NCBI RefSeq assembly: GCF_000067165.1
Contig: NC_010162.1
Location: 8,191,001 to 8,255,000 of the forward strand
From: Sorangium cellulosum So ce56
GTDB lineage: Bacteria > Myxococcota_A > Polyangia > Polyangiales > Polyangiaceae
Length of the DNA stretch: 64,000 nt
Direction: 5' to 3'
Under the pieces are notes generated by a model that worked only from the letters and a program-made list of their open reading frames with translations, did no database searches and was not told the DNA's origin. Both the position numbers and the translations under genes were made by a program. Of the stretch, positions 33,670-41,939 are shown piece by piece (within the stretch, counting starts at the first letter, position 1; each line of letters begins with the position of its first letter).

Positions 33670-35418
33670 CTAATCCGCTGATTTCCCTTCGGGCCCGGCG
33701 AGTTCGCGCTTCATCACCTTGCCCGTCGGGTTGCGCGGCAGCGCGTCGACGAAGACGACCTCGCGCGGGACCTTCGGGCCCGCGAGCCGCGCGCGGCAGT
33801 GCGCCCGGATGTCGCCCTCGCTCGCGGTCGCGCCGGGGCGCAGGGCGACGACCGCGCGCACGCGCTCCCCGAAGGCGCGATCCGGGACGCCCACCACCGC
33901 GGCCTCGGCGACCGCCGGGTGGTCGTGGAGGACCGCCTCCACCTCGGCGGGGTACACGTTCACGCCCCCCGAGATGATGAGCTCCCGCTTGCGGCCCTCG
34001 AGGTGGTAGCAGCCGCGCGCGTCGCGGCGGGCGAGGTCGCCGACGGAGAAGTAGCCGCCGCGCGTCGACTCGCGCGTGGCGCCGGGATCCCTGTGGTAGC
34101 CGGAGACCAGCAACGAGCTCCTCACGTAAAGCTCGCCCACCTCGCCGTCCTGGCACGGCGTCCCGTCCTCGCGCAGGAGCAGCAGCTCGCTGCCGGCGAC
34201 GGGGCGCCCGATGGTGCCCGGCGAGGCGCGCAGATCCTCCGGGCCCGCGATCGTCACGATGCCCGTCTCGGTCGCGCCGTAGAAGTTGAAGAGCCGGTCG
34301 CCGAACGCCGCCATCACCTCCGCCGCGAGCGCCGGCGAGAGCGGCGCGCCGCCCACGAAGATCGCGGTGAGCGACGACGTGTCGTAGGCGCTGAGCCGCG
34401 CCTCGCCGAGCTCGAGGACGCGGTGGAGCATCGTCGGGACGACCGCCGTGGTGGTCACGCGGTACCGCTGGATCGCCTCGAGGAAGAGCTCGGGCTGGAA
34501 CTCCGGGAGGATCACGATCGTGGCGCCGACGATGAGCGACAGGTTGACGAAGCCGAGCGCCGTGAGGTGGTAGAGCGGGCACACGGCGAGGTGCACGTCC
34601 CCCGCGCGCATCGGGGTCGCGCCGATGGCCCCGAGCGCCGGCAGGACGATGCCGCCGCCGAAGCCGCGCACCGCGCCCTTGGGCTTGCCGGTGGTGCCGG
34701 ACGTGTACATCACCACCGCGGCGCGCTCGCTCCGATCCGGCGAGGCGCCCCGCTCGGCGGCGAGATCGTCGAACGCGGCGAGGAGGTCGTCGAGGTGCGA
34801 GAAGCCCGGGGCGCGCTCGCCGATCGCGATCATCTCCTCGGGCGGGATCCCCTCGAGCCGCGGCGCGGCCTCGCGGATCACGCCGGCGATGTCGGAGTCG
34901 AACAGGAGCATGCGCGCCCCGGAGTGGCCGGCGAGGTAGGCGAGCTCCGCGGGGGTCGATCGCCACGAGGCCGCCACCACGGACGCGCCGACGCGGGCCA
35001 GCGCGACCTGGCACATCAGGAACTCGGGGCGGTTCTTGAGCGCGAGCAGCACGGTGACGCCCGGGCCGACGCCGCGCCGGTCGAGCGCGTAGCCCAGCCG
35101 ATCGATGGCCTCGTTCAGCGCGAAGAAGGAGTAGACCCGATCCTCGGCCGGGGGCCCCGCGCCTCGCTCCGCCGCGCGGGGCGCGAGGCTCAGCGGCTCG
35201 ATCACCGCGATCCGGTGCGGGCTGTTCTCGGCGTGGAAACGGAACAAGAGCGACGGGTTCGCCTTGCCTCGCGCGAGCTCGCGCGCGAGCACCTTGAGCC
35301 CCGGCCAACGCAGCGCGGCGAGCAGCCCCGCCTGCGTCACCGCTCGCCCGGCGGCGAGCGTCGCGTCGATCGTGCCTCGCCCGCTCGCCAGCGCAGCCCT
35401 GACCCCTCCGAGTCGCAT
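33670..35418 (-). CDS. Acyl-CoA synthetase (class I adenylate-forming enzyme)
   Basis: 582 aa from the ATG at 35418. The ATP-binding motif is YTSGTTGKPKGAVR near 260, followed by FNFYGATETGIVTIAG, then the hinge GYFSVGDLARRDARGCYHLEGRKRELI region and the C-terminal catalytic Lys in NPTGKVMKREL. Domain order and length match fatty or very-long-chain acyl-CoA ligases (FadD/FadD13-like). The N-terminal 60 residues are basic and amphipathic and may bind membrane. The chain-length preference is not evident. A TAAAGT 8 nt before the ATG implies a leaderless mRNA. Confidence 0.92.
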   Translation of the reverse strand: MRLGGVRAALASGRGTIDATLAAGRAVTQAGLLAALRWPGLKVLARELARGKANPSLLFRFHAENSPHRIAVIEPLSLAPRAAERGAGPPAEDRVYSFFALNEAIDRLGYALDRRGVGPGVTVLLALKNRPEFLMCQVALARVGASVVAASWRSTPAELAYLAGHSGARMLLFDSDIAGVIREAAPRLEGIPPEEMIAIGERAPGFSHLDDLLAAFDDLAAERGASPDRSERAAVVMYTSGTTGKPKGAVRGFGGGIVLPALGAIGATPMRAGDVHLAVCPLYHLTALGFVNLSLIVGATIVILPEFQPELFLEAIQRYRVTTTAVVPTMLHRVLELGEARLSAYDTSSLTAIFVGGAPLSPALAAEVMAAFGDRLFNFYGATETGIVTIAGPEDLRASPGTIGRPVAGSELLLLREDGTPCQDGEVGELYVRSSLLVSGYHRDPGATRESTRGGYFSVGDLARRDARGCYHLEGRKRELIISGGVNVYPAEVEAVLHDHPAVAEAAVVGVPDRAFGERVRAVVALRPGATASEGDIRAHCRARLAGPKVPREVVFVDALPRNPTGKVMKRELAGPEGKSAD

Positions 35419-35426
35419 GGCCTGCA

Positions 35427-35432
35427 ACTTTA
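35427..35432 (-). promoter_or_regulatory. -10-like TAAAGT, putative leaderless start of the acyl-CoA synthetase
   Basis: TAAAGT on the minus strand ends 8 nt before the ATG at 35418, with no Shine-Dalgarno sequence. It faces the matching element at 35465-35470. Confidence 0.5.
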
Positions 35433-35435
35433 CTC

Positions 35436-35455
35436 TGGCCCGCATTGGCCCGCAT
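35436..35455. repeat. Perfect 10-bp tandem repeat between two divergent promoters
   Basis: TGGCCCGCAT occurs twice head to tail, one helical turn apart, in the 59-bp gap between divergent starts. It lies where both -35 regions would be, so it may be an operator for a shared regulator. Confidence 0.7.
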
Positions 35456-35464
35456 GCGCCGTGG

Positions 35465-35470
35465 TAGGGT
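35465..35470 (+). promoter_or_regulatory. -10-like TAGGGT, putative leaderless start of the PilZ gene
   Basis: TAGGGT ends 7 nt before the GTG at 35478 (spacer GGGTCCC). No Shine-Dalgarno sequence is positioned for that GTG. Confidence 0.5.
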
Positions 35471-35477
35471 GGGTCCC

Positions 35478-35882
35478 GTGACGGAAGCTGACCGCCGCTC
35501 AGCCCAGCGCGCCGCGATCGAGCTGAGCGTAGAGTACAAACGGCTGAACACGTTCTTCGCCGACTACACGCGCAACATCTCGAAAGGCGGGACGTTCATC
35601 CGGACGGATCGCCCGCTCGCGATCGGCACCGAGTTTGTGTTCGCCCTCTCGATCCGGAACCTGGCCGAGCCGCTCCGCCTTCGCGGGCGGGTGAAGTGGA
35701 TCGTCACGACCGCCGAGGCGACGGAGTCGGCTCCGGCGGGGATGGGGATCGAGTTCCAGTACGCGAGCGAGGCCGAGCGCGCCGCCACCGACGCGGTGGT
35801 CGAGCAGCTCATGATGAGCGAGCTCGGCGAGACGCTCGCCTCCAAGCTGCTCGGCCGCAAGCTCGGCGACGGCTCGCGGTAG
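35478..35882 (+). CDS. PilZ-domain protein (myxobacterial TIGR02266 type)
   Basis: 134 aa from the GTG at 35478. Both c-di-GMP-binding signatures of PilZ are present: RxxxR (RSAQR, residues 7-11) and NxSxxG (NISKGG), then RGRVKW and GMGIEF in the barrel. A short helical tail (about 95-134) ends in LGRKLGDGSR. Stand-alone PilZ proteins of this sort are abundant in myxobacteria and are linked to motility and surface behaviour. Its start is divergent from the acyl-CoA synthetase, and the helical lipoprotein gene follows 48 bp later with its own -10 element. Confidence 0.88.
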   Translation: MTEADRRSAQRAAIELSVEYKRLNTFFADYTRNISKGGTFIRTDRPLAIGTEFVFALSIRNLAEPLRLRGRVKWIVTTAEATESAPAGMGIEFQYASEAERAATDAVVEQLMMSELGETLASKLLGRKLGDGSR

Positions 35883-35916
35883 CGCCTCCGAGGGGTGCGC
35901 TCACGCTCCCCCCGTG

Positions 35917-35922
35917 TACACT
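35917..35922 (+). promoter_or_regulatory. -10-like TACACT, putative leaderless start
   Basis: TACACT ends 8 nt before the ATG at 35931, with no Shine-Dalgarno sequence between. Confidence 0.5.
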
Positions 35923-35930
35923 GGCTCGCA

Positions 35931-38174
35931 ATGTCGCTGCCGCCCCTGTTCCCTCGGCGCCGTCTCGCTCGGGGTCTCGCCGCGCTCGCCCTCGCGCTCT
36001 CTTCCGTCGCCTGCGGGGCCTCTGGCTCGCCGGGGGCGAAGGGGCCGCCAGGCGCCGAGGGCCGCGTCGCCGCCGTCGAGGTCCGCGACGCCGATTTCTC
36101 CGCCAGCCTGTTCGCGATCGTGCGCGACGGCAAGCAGAGCCCGCAGCGCACGGGCCTGCTCATCGGCGTCGTCCGCAGGCAGCTCGCGCACGCCGCCGGG
36201 CGCTTCAACGCAGGGCAGCCCGACCGGGCCGTCGAGAGCGTCCTGGGCGCGCTGGCCCTCGTCCGTCCCGGCGAGGGGCGCGCCGAGATGATCGACGCCG
36301 TGGGCGAGCGCGCCATCGCGGGCGCGATCGAGCGGCTCAGCCCGCGCGGCGACGAGGGGCGGGTGCGGGCCCTCATGGAGCTCCGCTCCGCCGCGCTGCC
36401 GAGCGGGAGCCGGGCCCGCGCCGAGAGCGACGAGCACCTCGCCGCGCTCGAGCAGTGGATGAAGGAGACGCGCACCGGCGGGCCGCTCGAGCAGCTCGGC
36501 GCGGATCAGCGCGCGGCCGTCTCGCGCGCCCTCGTCGACGGCCGCGCGGAGTCGATCCAGCGCGCGGCCGCCGCCACCGTGGCGTGGATCGATCGGGCGA
36601 TCGAGTTCAACATCGAGTACCGGCAGGGCGGCGCGAGGCCGGAGCGCGAGGAGGCGGTCGAGGCGGCGCGCGCGCTCGAGTCGGGCGGCGCGAGCCTGGC
36701 GGCGCTGTTCCTCCGCTTCGGCGACGCGAAGGGCGCGATCGATCAGATCGACCGCACGAGCGTGCGCCGGGTGATCCCGCCCGGCCTGTACCAGCGGCTC
36801 AAGGCCGCCGCCTCCGACGACGACGCGGTCTCGTGGCAGGCGCTCGCCGCCGCCTTCGCGCAGCACGAGGCGCAGGAGCGCGACGCCGAGACCGGCATGC
36901 GGCAGGATCTGCTCGACGGGGCGATCTGGGGCGCGGCCCTCGAGGCCTACCGGCGCGACCCGCAGAACTACGACAGCGCCACGCTCCTCTCCCAGGTGAT
37001 GATCCGCCTCGGCATGTCCGAGGCGACGCCGCTCGTGATCGCCGGCGCGCTCGGCGACCGGCCGAGCCCGGGCGCGCTCGGGGCCGCGCTCGGGCTCGTG
37101 CTGAGCGCGCTCTCGGAGGAGGCGTCGAACGACGATTTCGACGCGGCCCGGCGCACCTACAACGCGGCGGGGCCGCTGCTCGTGCTCGCCGATCGGGCGG
37201 CGCGCGGCGGCGGCGCGCTCGATCCGTCGGGCGCCCGCGTCCGTTCTCTCATGGCGTCGCTCGAGCTGCGCGCCGGCAACCTCGTGGCCGCGCTGCCGCT
37301 GCTCCGCGCGGCGACGGCGGCCGAGCCGACGGTCAACGGGCTCACGGTGCTCGCGATGGCCGAGCGGCAGTCCGGCGAGCCCCAGGCGGCGCTCGAGGAC
37401 GTGCGGCGCGCGCTGGGAGCGCCGGACGCGCGCAGCGCGCCGCTCGAGATCATCCAGGCGCACCTGCTCGCCTTCGAGCTCCACCGCGACGCTGGCACGC
37501 AGGACCGGGCGAAGGAGTCGCTCGACGCCGCGCTCGCCGCCGCGCTCGACACCCGGCAGCGCGCCCGGGATCCCGGCGCCAAGGCGCGGACGGAGCGGCT
37601 GCTCGGGCGCATCCTCGACGGTTATGGCGACGAGAAGGGCGCGACCCGGGCGTACGATCGGGCGTTCGCCCTGGTGGCGGCCGAGCCGCCGCAGCTCGGC
37701 GCCACGATGCTCGACGCCGTGGGGCGCGCGCTCGTGGAGCGCGATCTCCCCGCCGCGCGGCGGGCGCTGAAGCGCGGCCTCGAGGCGAACGTGGACGAGG
37801 ACGATCTCATCTACGGCGGGCTCTGGGTCCTTCTGCTGGAGCGCGCCCTCGGCGTCGCGACCGACGGCACCGCGGGCCGCGCGCTGGACAGCGCGACGAG
37901 CCGCGCGTCCTGGACGGGAAAGCTCGCGGCCTGGGCGAACGGTGGGCTCAGCGACGCGGATCTCGGCAGGCTCGCCCGGAGCGCGGCGCAGCGGGTGGAG
38001 GCGCAATTTTACACCGCGATGGCCAGGAAGGCGGCGGGGGATGCCGGCGCGGACGAGCGGCTCCGCGCGGTGTCGAAGAGCCCCGTGATCGACCTGCTCG
38101 AGGTGCACCTCGCGCGCGAGATGCTGGCGCCCGCGCTGCACCTCGATCTGCCCCGCAACGCGGGCCTTCCGTAG
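35931..38174 (+). CDS. Large helical-repeat lipoprotein
   Basis: 747 aa from the ATG at 35931. The N-terminus is a lipoprotein signal with a basic start (PRRRLARG), a hydrophobic stretch and SVAC with Cys28, then a Gly/Ser/Pro linker. The rest is Ala/Leu/Arg-rich and almost wholly helical, with TPR-like periodicity (for example ATLLSQVMIRLGM, RVRSLMASLELRAGNLVAALPLLRAA and ALERDLPAARRALKRGLEAN-like pairs). This suggests a periplasmic or outer-membrane scaffold. No enzyme motif is visible. It follows the PilZ gene in the same direction. Function unknown. Confidence 0.82.
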   Translation: MSLPPLFPRRRLARGLAALALALSSVACGASGSPGAKGPPGAEGRVAAVEVRDADFSASLFAIVRDGKQSPQRTGLLIGVVRRQLAHAAGRFNAGQPDRAVESVLGALALVRPGEGRAEMIDAVGERAIAGAIERLSPRGDEGRVRALMELRSAALPSGSRARAESDEHLAALEQWMKETRTGGPLEQLGADQRAAVSRALVDGRAESIQRAAAATVAWIDRAIEFNIEYRQGGARPEREEAVEAARALESGGASLAALFLRFGDAKGAIDQIDRTSVRRVIPPGLYQRLKAAASDDDAVSWQALAAAFAQHEAQERDAETGMRQDLLDGAIWGAALEAYRRDPQNYDSATLLSQVMIRLGMSEATPLVIAGALGDRPSPGALGAALGLVLSALSEEASNDDFDAARRTYNAAGPLLVLADRAARGGGALDPSGARVRSLMASLELRAGNLVAALPLLRAATAAEPTVNGLTVLAMAERQSGEPQAALEDVRRALGAPDARSAPLEIIQAHLLAFELHRDAGTQDRAKESLDAALAAALDTRQRARDPGAKARTERLLGRILDGYGDEKGATRAYDRAFALVAAEPPQLGATMLDAVGRALVERDLPAARRALKRGLEANVDEDDLIYGGLWVLLLERALGVATDGTAGRALDSATSRASWTGKLAAWANGGLSDADLGRLARSAAQRVEAQFYTAMARKAAGDAGADERLRAVSKSPVIDLLEVHLAREMLAPALHLDLPRNAGLP

Positions 38175-38228
38175 AACGCGCCAGCGATCCCGCGGGATGA
38201 CCGGCGCCGGATGTGCGATACGGTCTCC

Positions 38229-38262
38229 GCTGGTCAGGTGGCGAGTTGGTCGGATGACCAGC
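38229..38262. promoter_or_regulatory. Inverted repeat, candidate operator or hairpin
   Basis: GCTGGTCA (38229-38236) and TGACCAGC (38255-38262) are perfect 8-bp arms with an 18-nt loop. They lie 55 bp after the lipoprotein stop and 125 bp before the hemerythrin start. There is no T-run, so an operator is as likely as a terminator. Confidence 0.45.
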
Positions 38263-38387
38263 GCATAACGCGGAGCGCGCGACGCAGAGCGCTGGTGGCG
38301 CGTGGAGCGCGCGACGCCGCGCACCAACAGCGCGTGGAAGGAATAAAGGGCTTCCACGCGTGCGCCTTGTCGTTCGATCATCGACGA

Positions 38388-38951
38388 ATGTCCGATGACC
38401 GGATCGATCCGCTCGAGAAGCTCGCCGCCGCTCACCGGAGCCTGGAAGAGAACCTGAACGATCTCGCGCGCGCCGCGCGCGCGCTCAGCGATCCCCGCGG
38501 GCGCGCCGCCGCGCTCGAGGGTCTCTCCAGCGTGGTGGCGTACTTCGAGCGGTCGATGAGCCGGCATCGCGAGGACGAGGAGCGCTCGCTGTACCCGCGG
38601 CTCGCGGTGCTCGAGGCGATCGCGCCGACCCTCGAGCGCCTCCGGCAGGAGCACAAGGCGCAGCAGCGCGCGATCGACGCGCTGCGCGCCGCGATCGAGA
38701 GAGACGGCGGCCCCGAGGCCGTGGAGACGATCCCCCAGCTCATCGAGGACCTGCGCGCTGCGCACCAGCGCCATGTGGAGAGCGAGGAGCAGGAGGTATT
38801 TCCGGCCGCCCGCCGGTTCCTGCAGGCCTCGGCCAAGCAGGGGATCTGGAACGAGATGGAGACGCGCCGAGGGCGCGGCGGGCAAGGCAACCCGGCCAAG
38901 GGCATCAGCGGGCGCCCATACCGCCCCGGCGGGATGCGCAGGGGCCCGTAG
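38388..38951 (+). CDS. Hemerythrin-domain (HHE) protein
   Basis: 187 aa from the ATG at 38388. Four helices carry the HHE ligand pattern: His in AAHRSLEENL, HxxxE in RHREDEERSLYP, His in QEHKAQQRA, and HxxxE in RHVESEEQEVFP. This fits a non-heme di-iron site for O2, NO or iron sensing and storage. A basic, Gly-rich tail of about 40 residues (RRGRGGQGNPAKG) is additional and may bind nucleic acid or be disordered. No partner domain and no membrane segment. The start has no strong ribosome binding site. An in-frame upstream extension is possible but unlike the family. Confidence 0.85.
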   Translation: MSDDRIDPLEKLAAAHRSLEENLNDLARAARALSDPRGRAAALEGLSSVVAYFERSMSRHREDEERSLYPRLAVLEAIAPTLERLRQEHKAQQRAIDALRAAIERDGGPEAVETIPQLIEDLRAAHQRHVESEEQEVFPAARRFLQASAKQGIWNEMETRRGRGGQGNPAKGISGRPYRPGGMRRGP

Positions 38952-39006
38952 GCTCCCTGCGAGGTGCGCCGCGGGCGCGATCGGCGCGGCCGGCGGGAGA
39001 CCGTTC

Positions 39007-40197
39007 CTAGAATTGCTCCTCGCGCGCGCGCTCGAGCGCGGCGCGCAGGTAGTTCTGCGCTCGAAGCGTGTACGCCCCGTCGGGGTGCTGTTCCAGGTGG
39101 CTGCGGAACGCCTCCGCCGATTGCATGAAGCTCCCCAGCCGATAGAGGGTGACGCCGCGGGCGAGGTGCCTGGGATAGGAGGGGTCGAGCGCGGCGAGCT
39201 CGTCGATCTTCTTCAGGCGATACTGCTCCTCGGCGCGCCGCGCCTCCGCGGCGCGGAGCGCCGCCGCGGGTGCGCGCGGCCCCGACCCACCCGCCTGCGT
39301 AAGGCGCGCCGCCGTCTCCTGCTCGGGAGGAGCCGGGAGGGTCTGCGCGCTCCTCGCGGCGGCGAGCGGGCGCGCGAGCAAGAACTTGAACAGCGCGCGC
39401 TCCTCGTCGAGCGACGGGGCGAACGGATCTCGCTGGACTCCGACGATGGCGCTCCAGCGCTTCTTGAAGAGCACACCGAGCACGACGCCATCCATGGCGA
39501 CGCGGCGGGCCCCCTCCCCGCCGCCGCGCTGCGCCGCGCCCCCCTGCCCCAGCCAGCCGTTTCGGCGGAGCAGCCCGAGGAAGTCGCCGCCGAGCTCGCG
39601 GAGCTCGTCGGACTCCTCGCCGGTCGCCTCGAAGCGGCGCACCTCGCGGACGAACGCCCTCAGCTGGTAGGCGCGCAGCCGGAGCACCGCCTCGTCCCCC
39701 TGGGCGAACGCGCGGCCCACGACGTCGGTCACGCGCGCGCGCGCGGCGAGGAGCTCGGCCTCGGTGTGATCCGCGTCGGCGTCCACGAGCCCGAACGCGC
39801 GGACGGCGGAGCCGAGCTCACGCACCTCGGCGTCGAGCCCGAGCTCCTCGGCCTCGCGCGCGCGGCTGGTGTCCGCGTCTCGCACGCGCGCGAGGGCTCC
39901 CGCGTCGGCGAGCGGCAGCGGCAGCTCGGCCGGCTCGACCGACCGCGGCACAGCGAGGATCGCCGCGGAGCCCGCGATGAACACGGCCACGAGCCCCGGC
40001 TCCCAGCCCTCGAGGTGCCGCTTCCAGCCGCGGCGCGCCCCCGCGTCGGCCCTCGTGGACGACGCGACCCCGACCGGGGGGGTGCTGCTGCCGCTGTTGT
40101 TCGATCGGCTCGAGCGACTCGAGCGACTCGAGCGACTCGAAGAAGAACTCGAGCGCGGCTCCCGGCGCTTGACAGCGACGCTCTCGGCTCGCGACAT
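39007..40197 (-). CDS. Single-pass membrane protein with Ser/Arg N-terminus and TPR-like C-terminus
   Basis: 396 aa from the ATG at 40197, with AGAGGTGA upstream. A low-complexity Ser-Arg stretch at about 15-45 (RSSRSSRSSRS) is encoded by a 9-bp DNA repeat. One transmembrane segment (GLVAVFIAGSAAILAV, about 69-84) follows, then a mostly helical periplasmic region. The C-terminus (HLARGVTLYRLGSFMQSAEAF to RAQNYLRAALERA) looks like TPR or YbgF-type outer-membrane-assembly repeats. No enzyme motif is seen. It diverges from the PilZ gene at 40271 by 73 bp. Function unknown; perhaps an envelope scaffold. Confidence 0.75.
   Translation of the reverse strand: MSRAESVAVKRREPRSSSSSSRSSRSSRSSRSNNSGSSTPPVGVASSTRADAGARRGWKRHLEGWEPGLVAVFIAGSAAILAVPRSVEPAELPLPLADAGALARVRDADTSRAREAEELGLDAEVRELGSAVRAFGLVDADADHTEAELLAARARVTDVVGRAFAQGDEAVLRLRAYQLRAFVREVRRFEATGEESDELRELGGDFLGLLRRNGWLGQGGAAQRGGGEGARRVAMDGVVLGVLFKKRWSAIVGVQRDPFAPSLDEERALFKFLLARPLAAARSAQTLPAPPEQETAARLTQAGGSGPRAPAAALRAAEARRAEEQYRLKKIDELAALDPSYPRHLARGVTLYRLGSFMQSAEAFRSHLEQHPDGAYTLRAQNYLRAALERAREEQF
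40111..40137. repeat. 9-bp tandem repeat within coding sequence
   Basis: CGAGCGACT three times in tandem, encoding the SRS repeats of the membrane protein on the minus strand. Confidence 0.8.
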
Positions 40198-40270
40198 TGA
40201 TCGTCACCTCTGCGCTCCAGAATACCCCACGCGGCGCGCCTCAGCGCCGCGCAGCTAGCCAGCGAGGAAC

Positions 40271-40576
40271 GTGCGAGATCACCGGAAGCACCCGCGCAAG
40301 CAAATCGAGCTCTCGATCGCGTTCCGGATCGGTGACGGCCCGCGCGTCGACGCGATATGCCGCGACCTCAGCCTCGGCGGGATGTTCATCGAGACGAGCT
40401 CGCCGGCTCCCTTCGGCGCGACCGTCGAGGTGCTGCTGTCCCTGCAAGGACTGAAGCAGGTCGCCGTGATCCCGTCGGTGGTGCGATGGACCACCCCTGA
40501 GGGGATGGGGGTACAGTTCGGCATGATGGGCGCGCGAGAAACCTACGCGCTGACGCAGCTCCTCGGCTCCCTCTAG
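40271..40576 (+). CDS. Minimal PilZ-domain protein
   Basis: 101 aa from a GTG start. The c-di-GMP signatures are intact: RxxxR (RKHPR, residues 5-9) and DxSxxG (DLSLGG), followed by PSVVRW and GMGVQFGMM of the PilZ barrel. The domain fills the whole protein, so it probably acts as an adaptor that binds another protein when c-di-GMP is present. GAGGAA lies 3 nt before the GTG, which is close for a ribosome binding site. The stop codon is immediately followed by a 24-bp tandem repeat. Confidence 0.88.
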   Translation: MRDHRKHPRKQIELSIAFRIGDGPRVDAICRDLSLGGMFIETSSPAPFGATVEVLLSLQGLKQVAVIPSVVRWTTPEGMGVQFGMMGARETYALTQLLGSL

Positions 40577-40668
40577 AGCGGCGGTCACCCGCACAGGACG
40601 AGCGGCGGTCACCCGCACAGGACGAGCGGCGGTCACCCGCACAGGACGAGCGGCGGTCACCCGCTCAG
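40577..40668. repeat. 24-bp tandem repeat between convergent genes
   Basis: Three perfect 24-bp units (40577-40600, 40601-40624, 40625-40648) and a fourth partial, slightly diverged unit to 40668. Each unit holds the hairpin GCGG-TCAC-CCGC. The array fills the gap between the PilZ stop and the FecR-like stop and overlaps the latter by a few bases. Confidence 0.9.
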
Positions 40669-41939
40669 TCGTTGATGGTCAGGGGGATGTCGAGCTGCCT
40701 CGAGCCTCCCGCGAAGCGCCCTCGGTAGAGGCCCTCGGCGCAAGCCTGCAGCGCCGGCCGGAGCGGCGGGTTGAAGCGCAGGGCGGCGACGCTGCCGTCG
40801 GGGCGCACGGAGACGTGCAGCGTCGAGACGATCGATCGGCGGACCGAGGACCTGCCTCCCGCGCTCTCCCGCGCGAAGCACCTCGACAGCAGCGACTGCA
40901 CGGAGGCCGGCGTGAGCGCCGGCGGGCCAGACGCCTCGTGCGCCTCCGGGACCGGCGGCGCGACGGCGGGCGGGGGCTCGGTCGTCCGCGGCGACAGCAG
41001 CGCCGTCGGCTCGGCGACCGCAGGGGCGGCGGGCTCCTCCGCGCGCGCCACGACCGCCGGGGCCAGAGCGGCTCCGCCCGGCGGACGCGGGCCGACGGCC
41101 GGCTGGGGCGGAGCGGGCGCAGGCGCAGGCTCCGGCGGCGCGACCGCGGCGGCGCCGTCCTGCGGCGCGGGGCGATCGAGGAGGCGCGCCTCGCGGCCGC
41201 CATCGAGCGAGAAGGTGCCGCGCGACGGGCCGACGAGGAGGTGCGCGGTGGTCGCGCCGCGGTACGCCGCAGGACCGACCGCGACGGTGCCGTGCTCCAC
41301 GTCGACCTCCACGCGGCCCTCCAGACGGGTCACGGTGAAGAGCGTGCCGTGCACCGCGACGCGGGTGCCGTCCACCTCGACGGCGAACGCCTCGACGAGG
41401 CCCTCCTCGGGCGCGCGCGTGACGACGTCGGCGCGCACCGAGCCCCGCTCGAGCGAGATCACGTGGCCGACCCCTGCCGCGCCCACGGCGCGCACGACGG
41501 CGCGGCTATCCGGCAGGAGCGTCCAGCGCACCGAGCCGACATCGACGAAAGAGACCGCGTGGTCCGCGGTCTCGACGGAGTCGCCGGGCCGGAGGGCGCG
41601 GAAGTCCAGGTCGCCGGGCGCCCCGTCGCCGCCGGGTGCCGCGGGGACCTCGGCGAGATCGCGGGCGCGCGGCGGCGTCGACGCCGCCGTGACGGGCGGG
41701 GCGGAGCGCCCGGCCGCGAGGACCGCGAACGCGATGGCCGCCGCCGCCGCCGCGAACCCGAGCGCGCGCCCGAGCGGCGAGCGCTGCGGCGGCGCGGCGC
41801 GGCGGACCGGAGCGGCCCGCTCGATCCGCGCGAACAGCTCGCGCTCGATGGTCTCCCAGCGCGGCTCGGGCGGCTCCTCGGCGCGGAGCAACCGCTCCAT
41901 GTGCTCGCGTGCCCGGTCGTAATGCTCTGCGCCGCTCAT
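40665..41939 (-). CDS. FecR-like anti-sigma/sensor protein with AgmX-type C-terminus
   Basis: 424 aa from the ATG at 41939. A cytoplasmic N-terminus (HYDRAREHMERLLRAEEP) is followed by one transmembrane segment (LGFAAAAAAIAFAVLAAG, about 77-95). A FecR domain follows, with LRPGDSVETADHAVSF, LERGSVRADV, VDGTRVAVHGTLFTV and VEVDVEHGTVAVG. After a Pro/Ala linker, the C-terminal roughly 80 residues (SLLSRCFARE, VSVRPDGSVAALRF, CAEGLYRGRF) look like the TonB-C or AgmX/PglI type of periplasmic domain. The start overlaps the ECF sigma gene by ATGA, so they are translationally coupled. The likely role is to hold the sigma factor inactive until an envelope signal arrives. Confidence 0.82.
   Translation of the reverse strand: MSGAEHYDRAREHMERLLRAEEPPEPRWETIERELFARIERAAPVRRAAPPQRSPLGRALGFAAAAAAIAFAVLAAGRSAPPVTAASTPPRARDLAEVPAAPGGDGAPGDLDFRALRPGDSVETADHAVSFVDVGSVRWTLLPDSRAVVRAVGAAGVGHVISLERGSVRADVVTRAPEEGLVEAFAVEVDGTRVAVHGTLFTVTRLEGRVEVDVEHGTVAVGPAAYRGATTAHLLVGPSRGTFSLDGGREARLLDRPAPQDGAAAVAPPEPAPAPAPPQPAVGPRPPGGAALAPAVVARAEEPAAPAVAEPTALLSPRTTEPPPAVAPPVPEAHEASGPPALTPASVQSLLSRCFARESAGGRSSVRRSIVSTLHVSVRPDGSVAALRFNPPLRPALQACAEGLYRGRFAGGSRQLDIPLTIND

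Noticed and set aside
40577..40668. CRISPR array
   Set aside because: Units are 24 bp head to tail with no spacers, so this is a plain tandem repeat.
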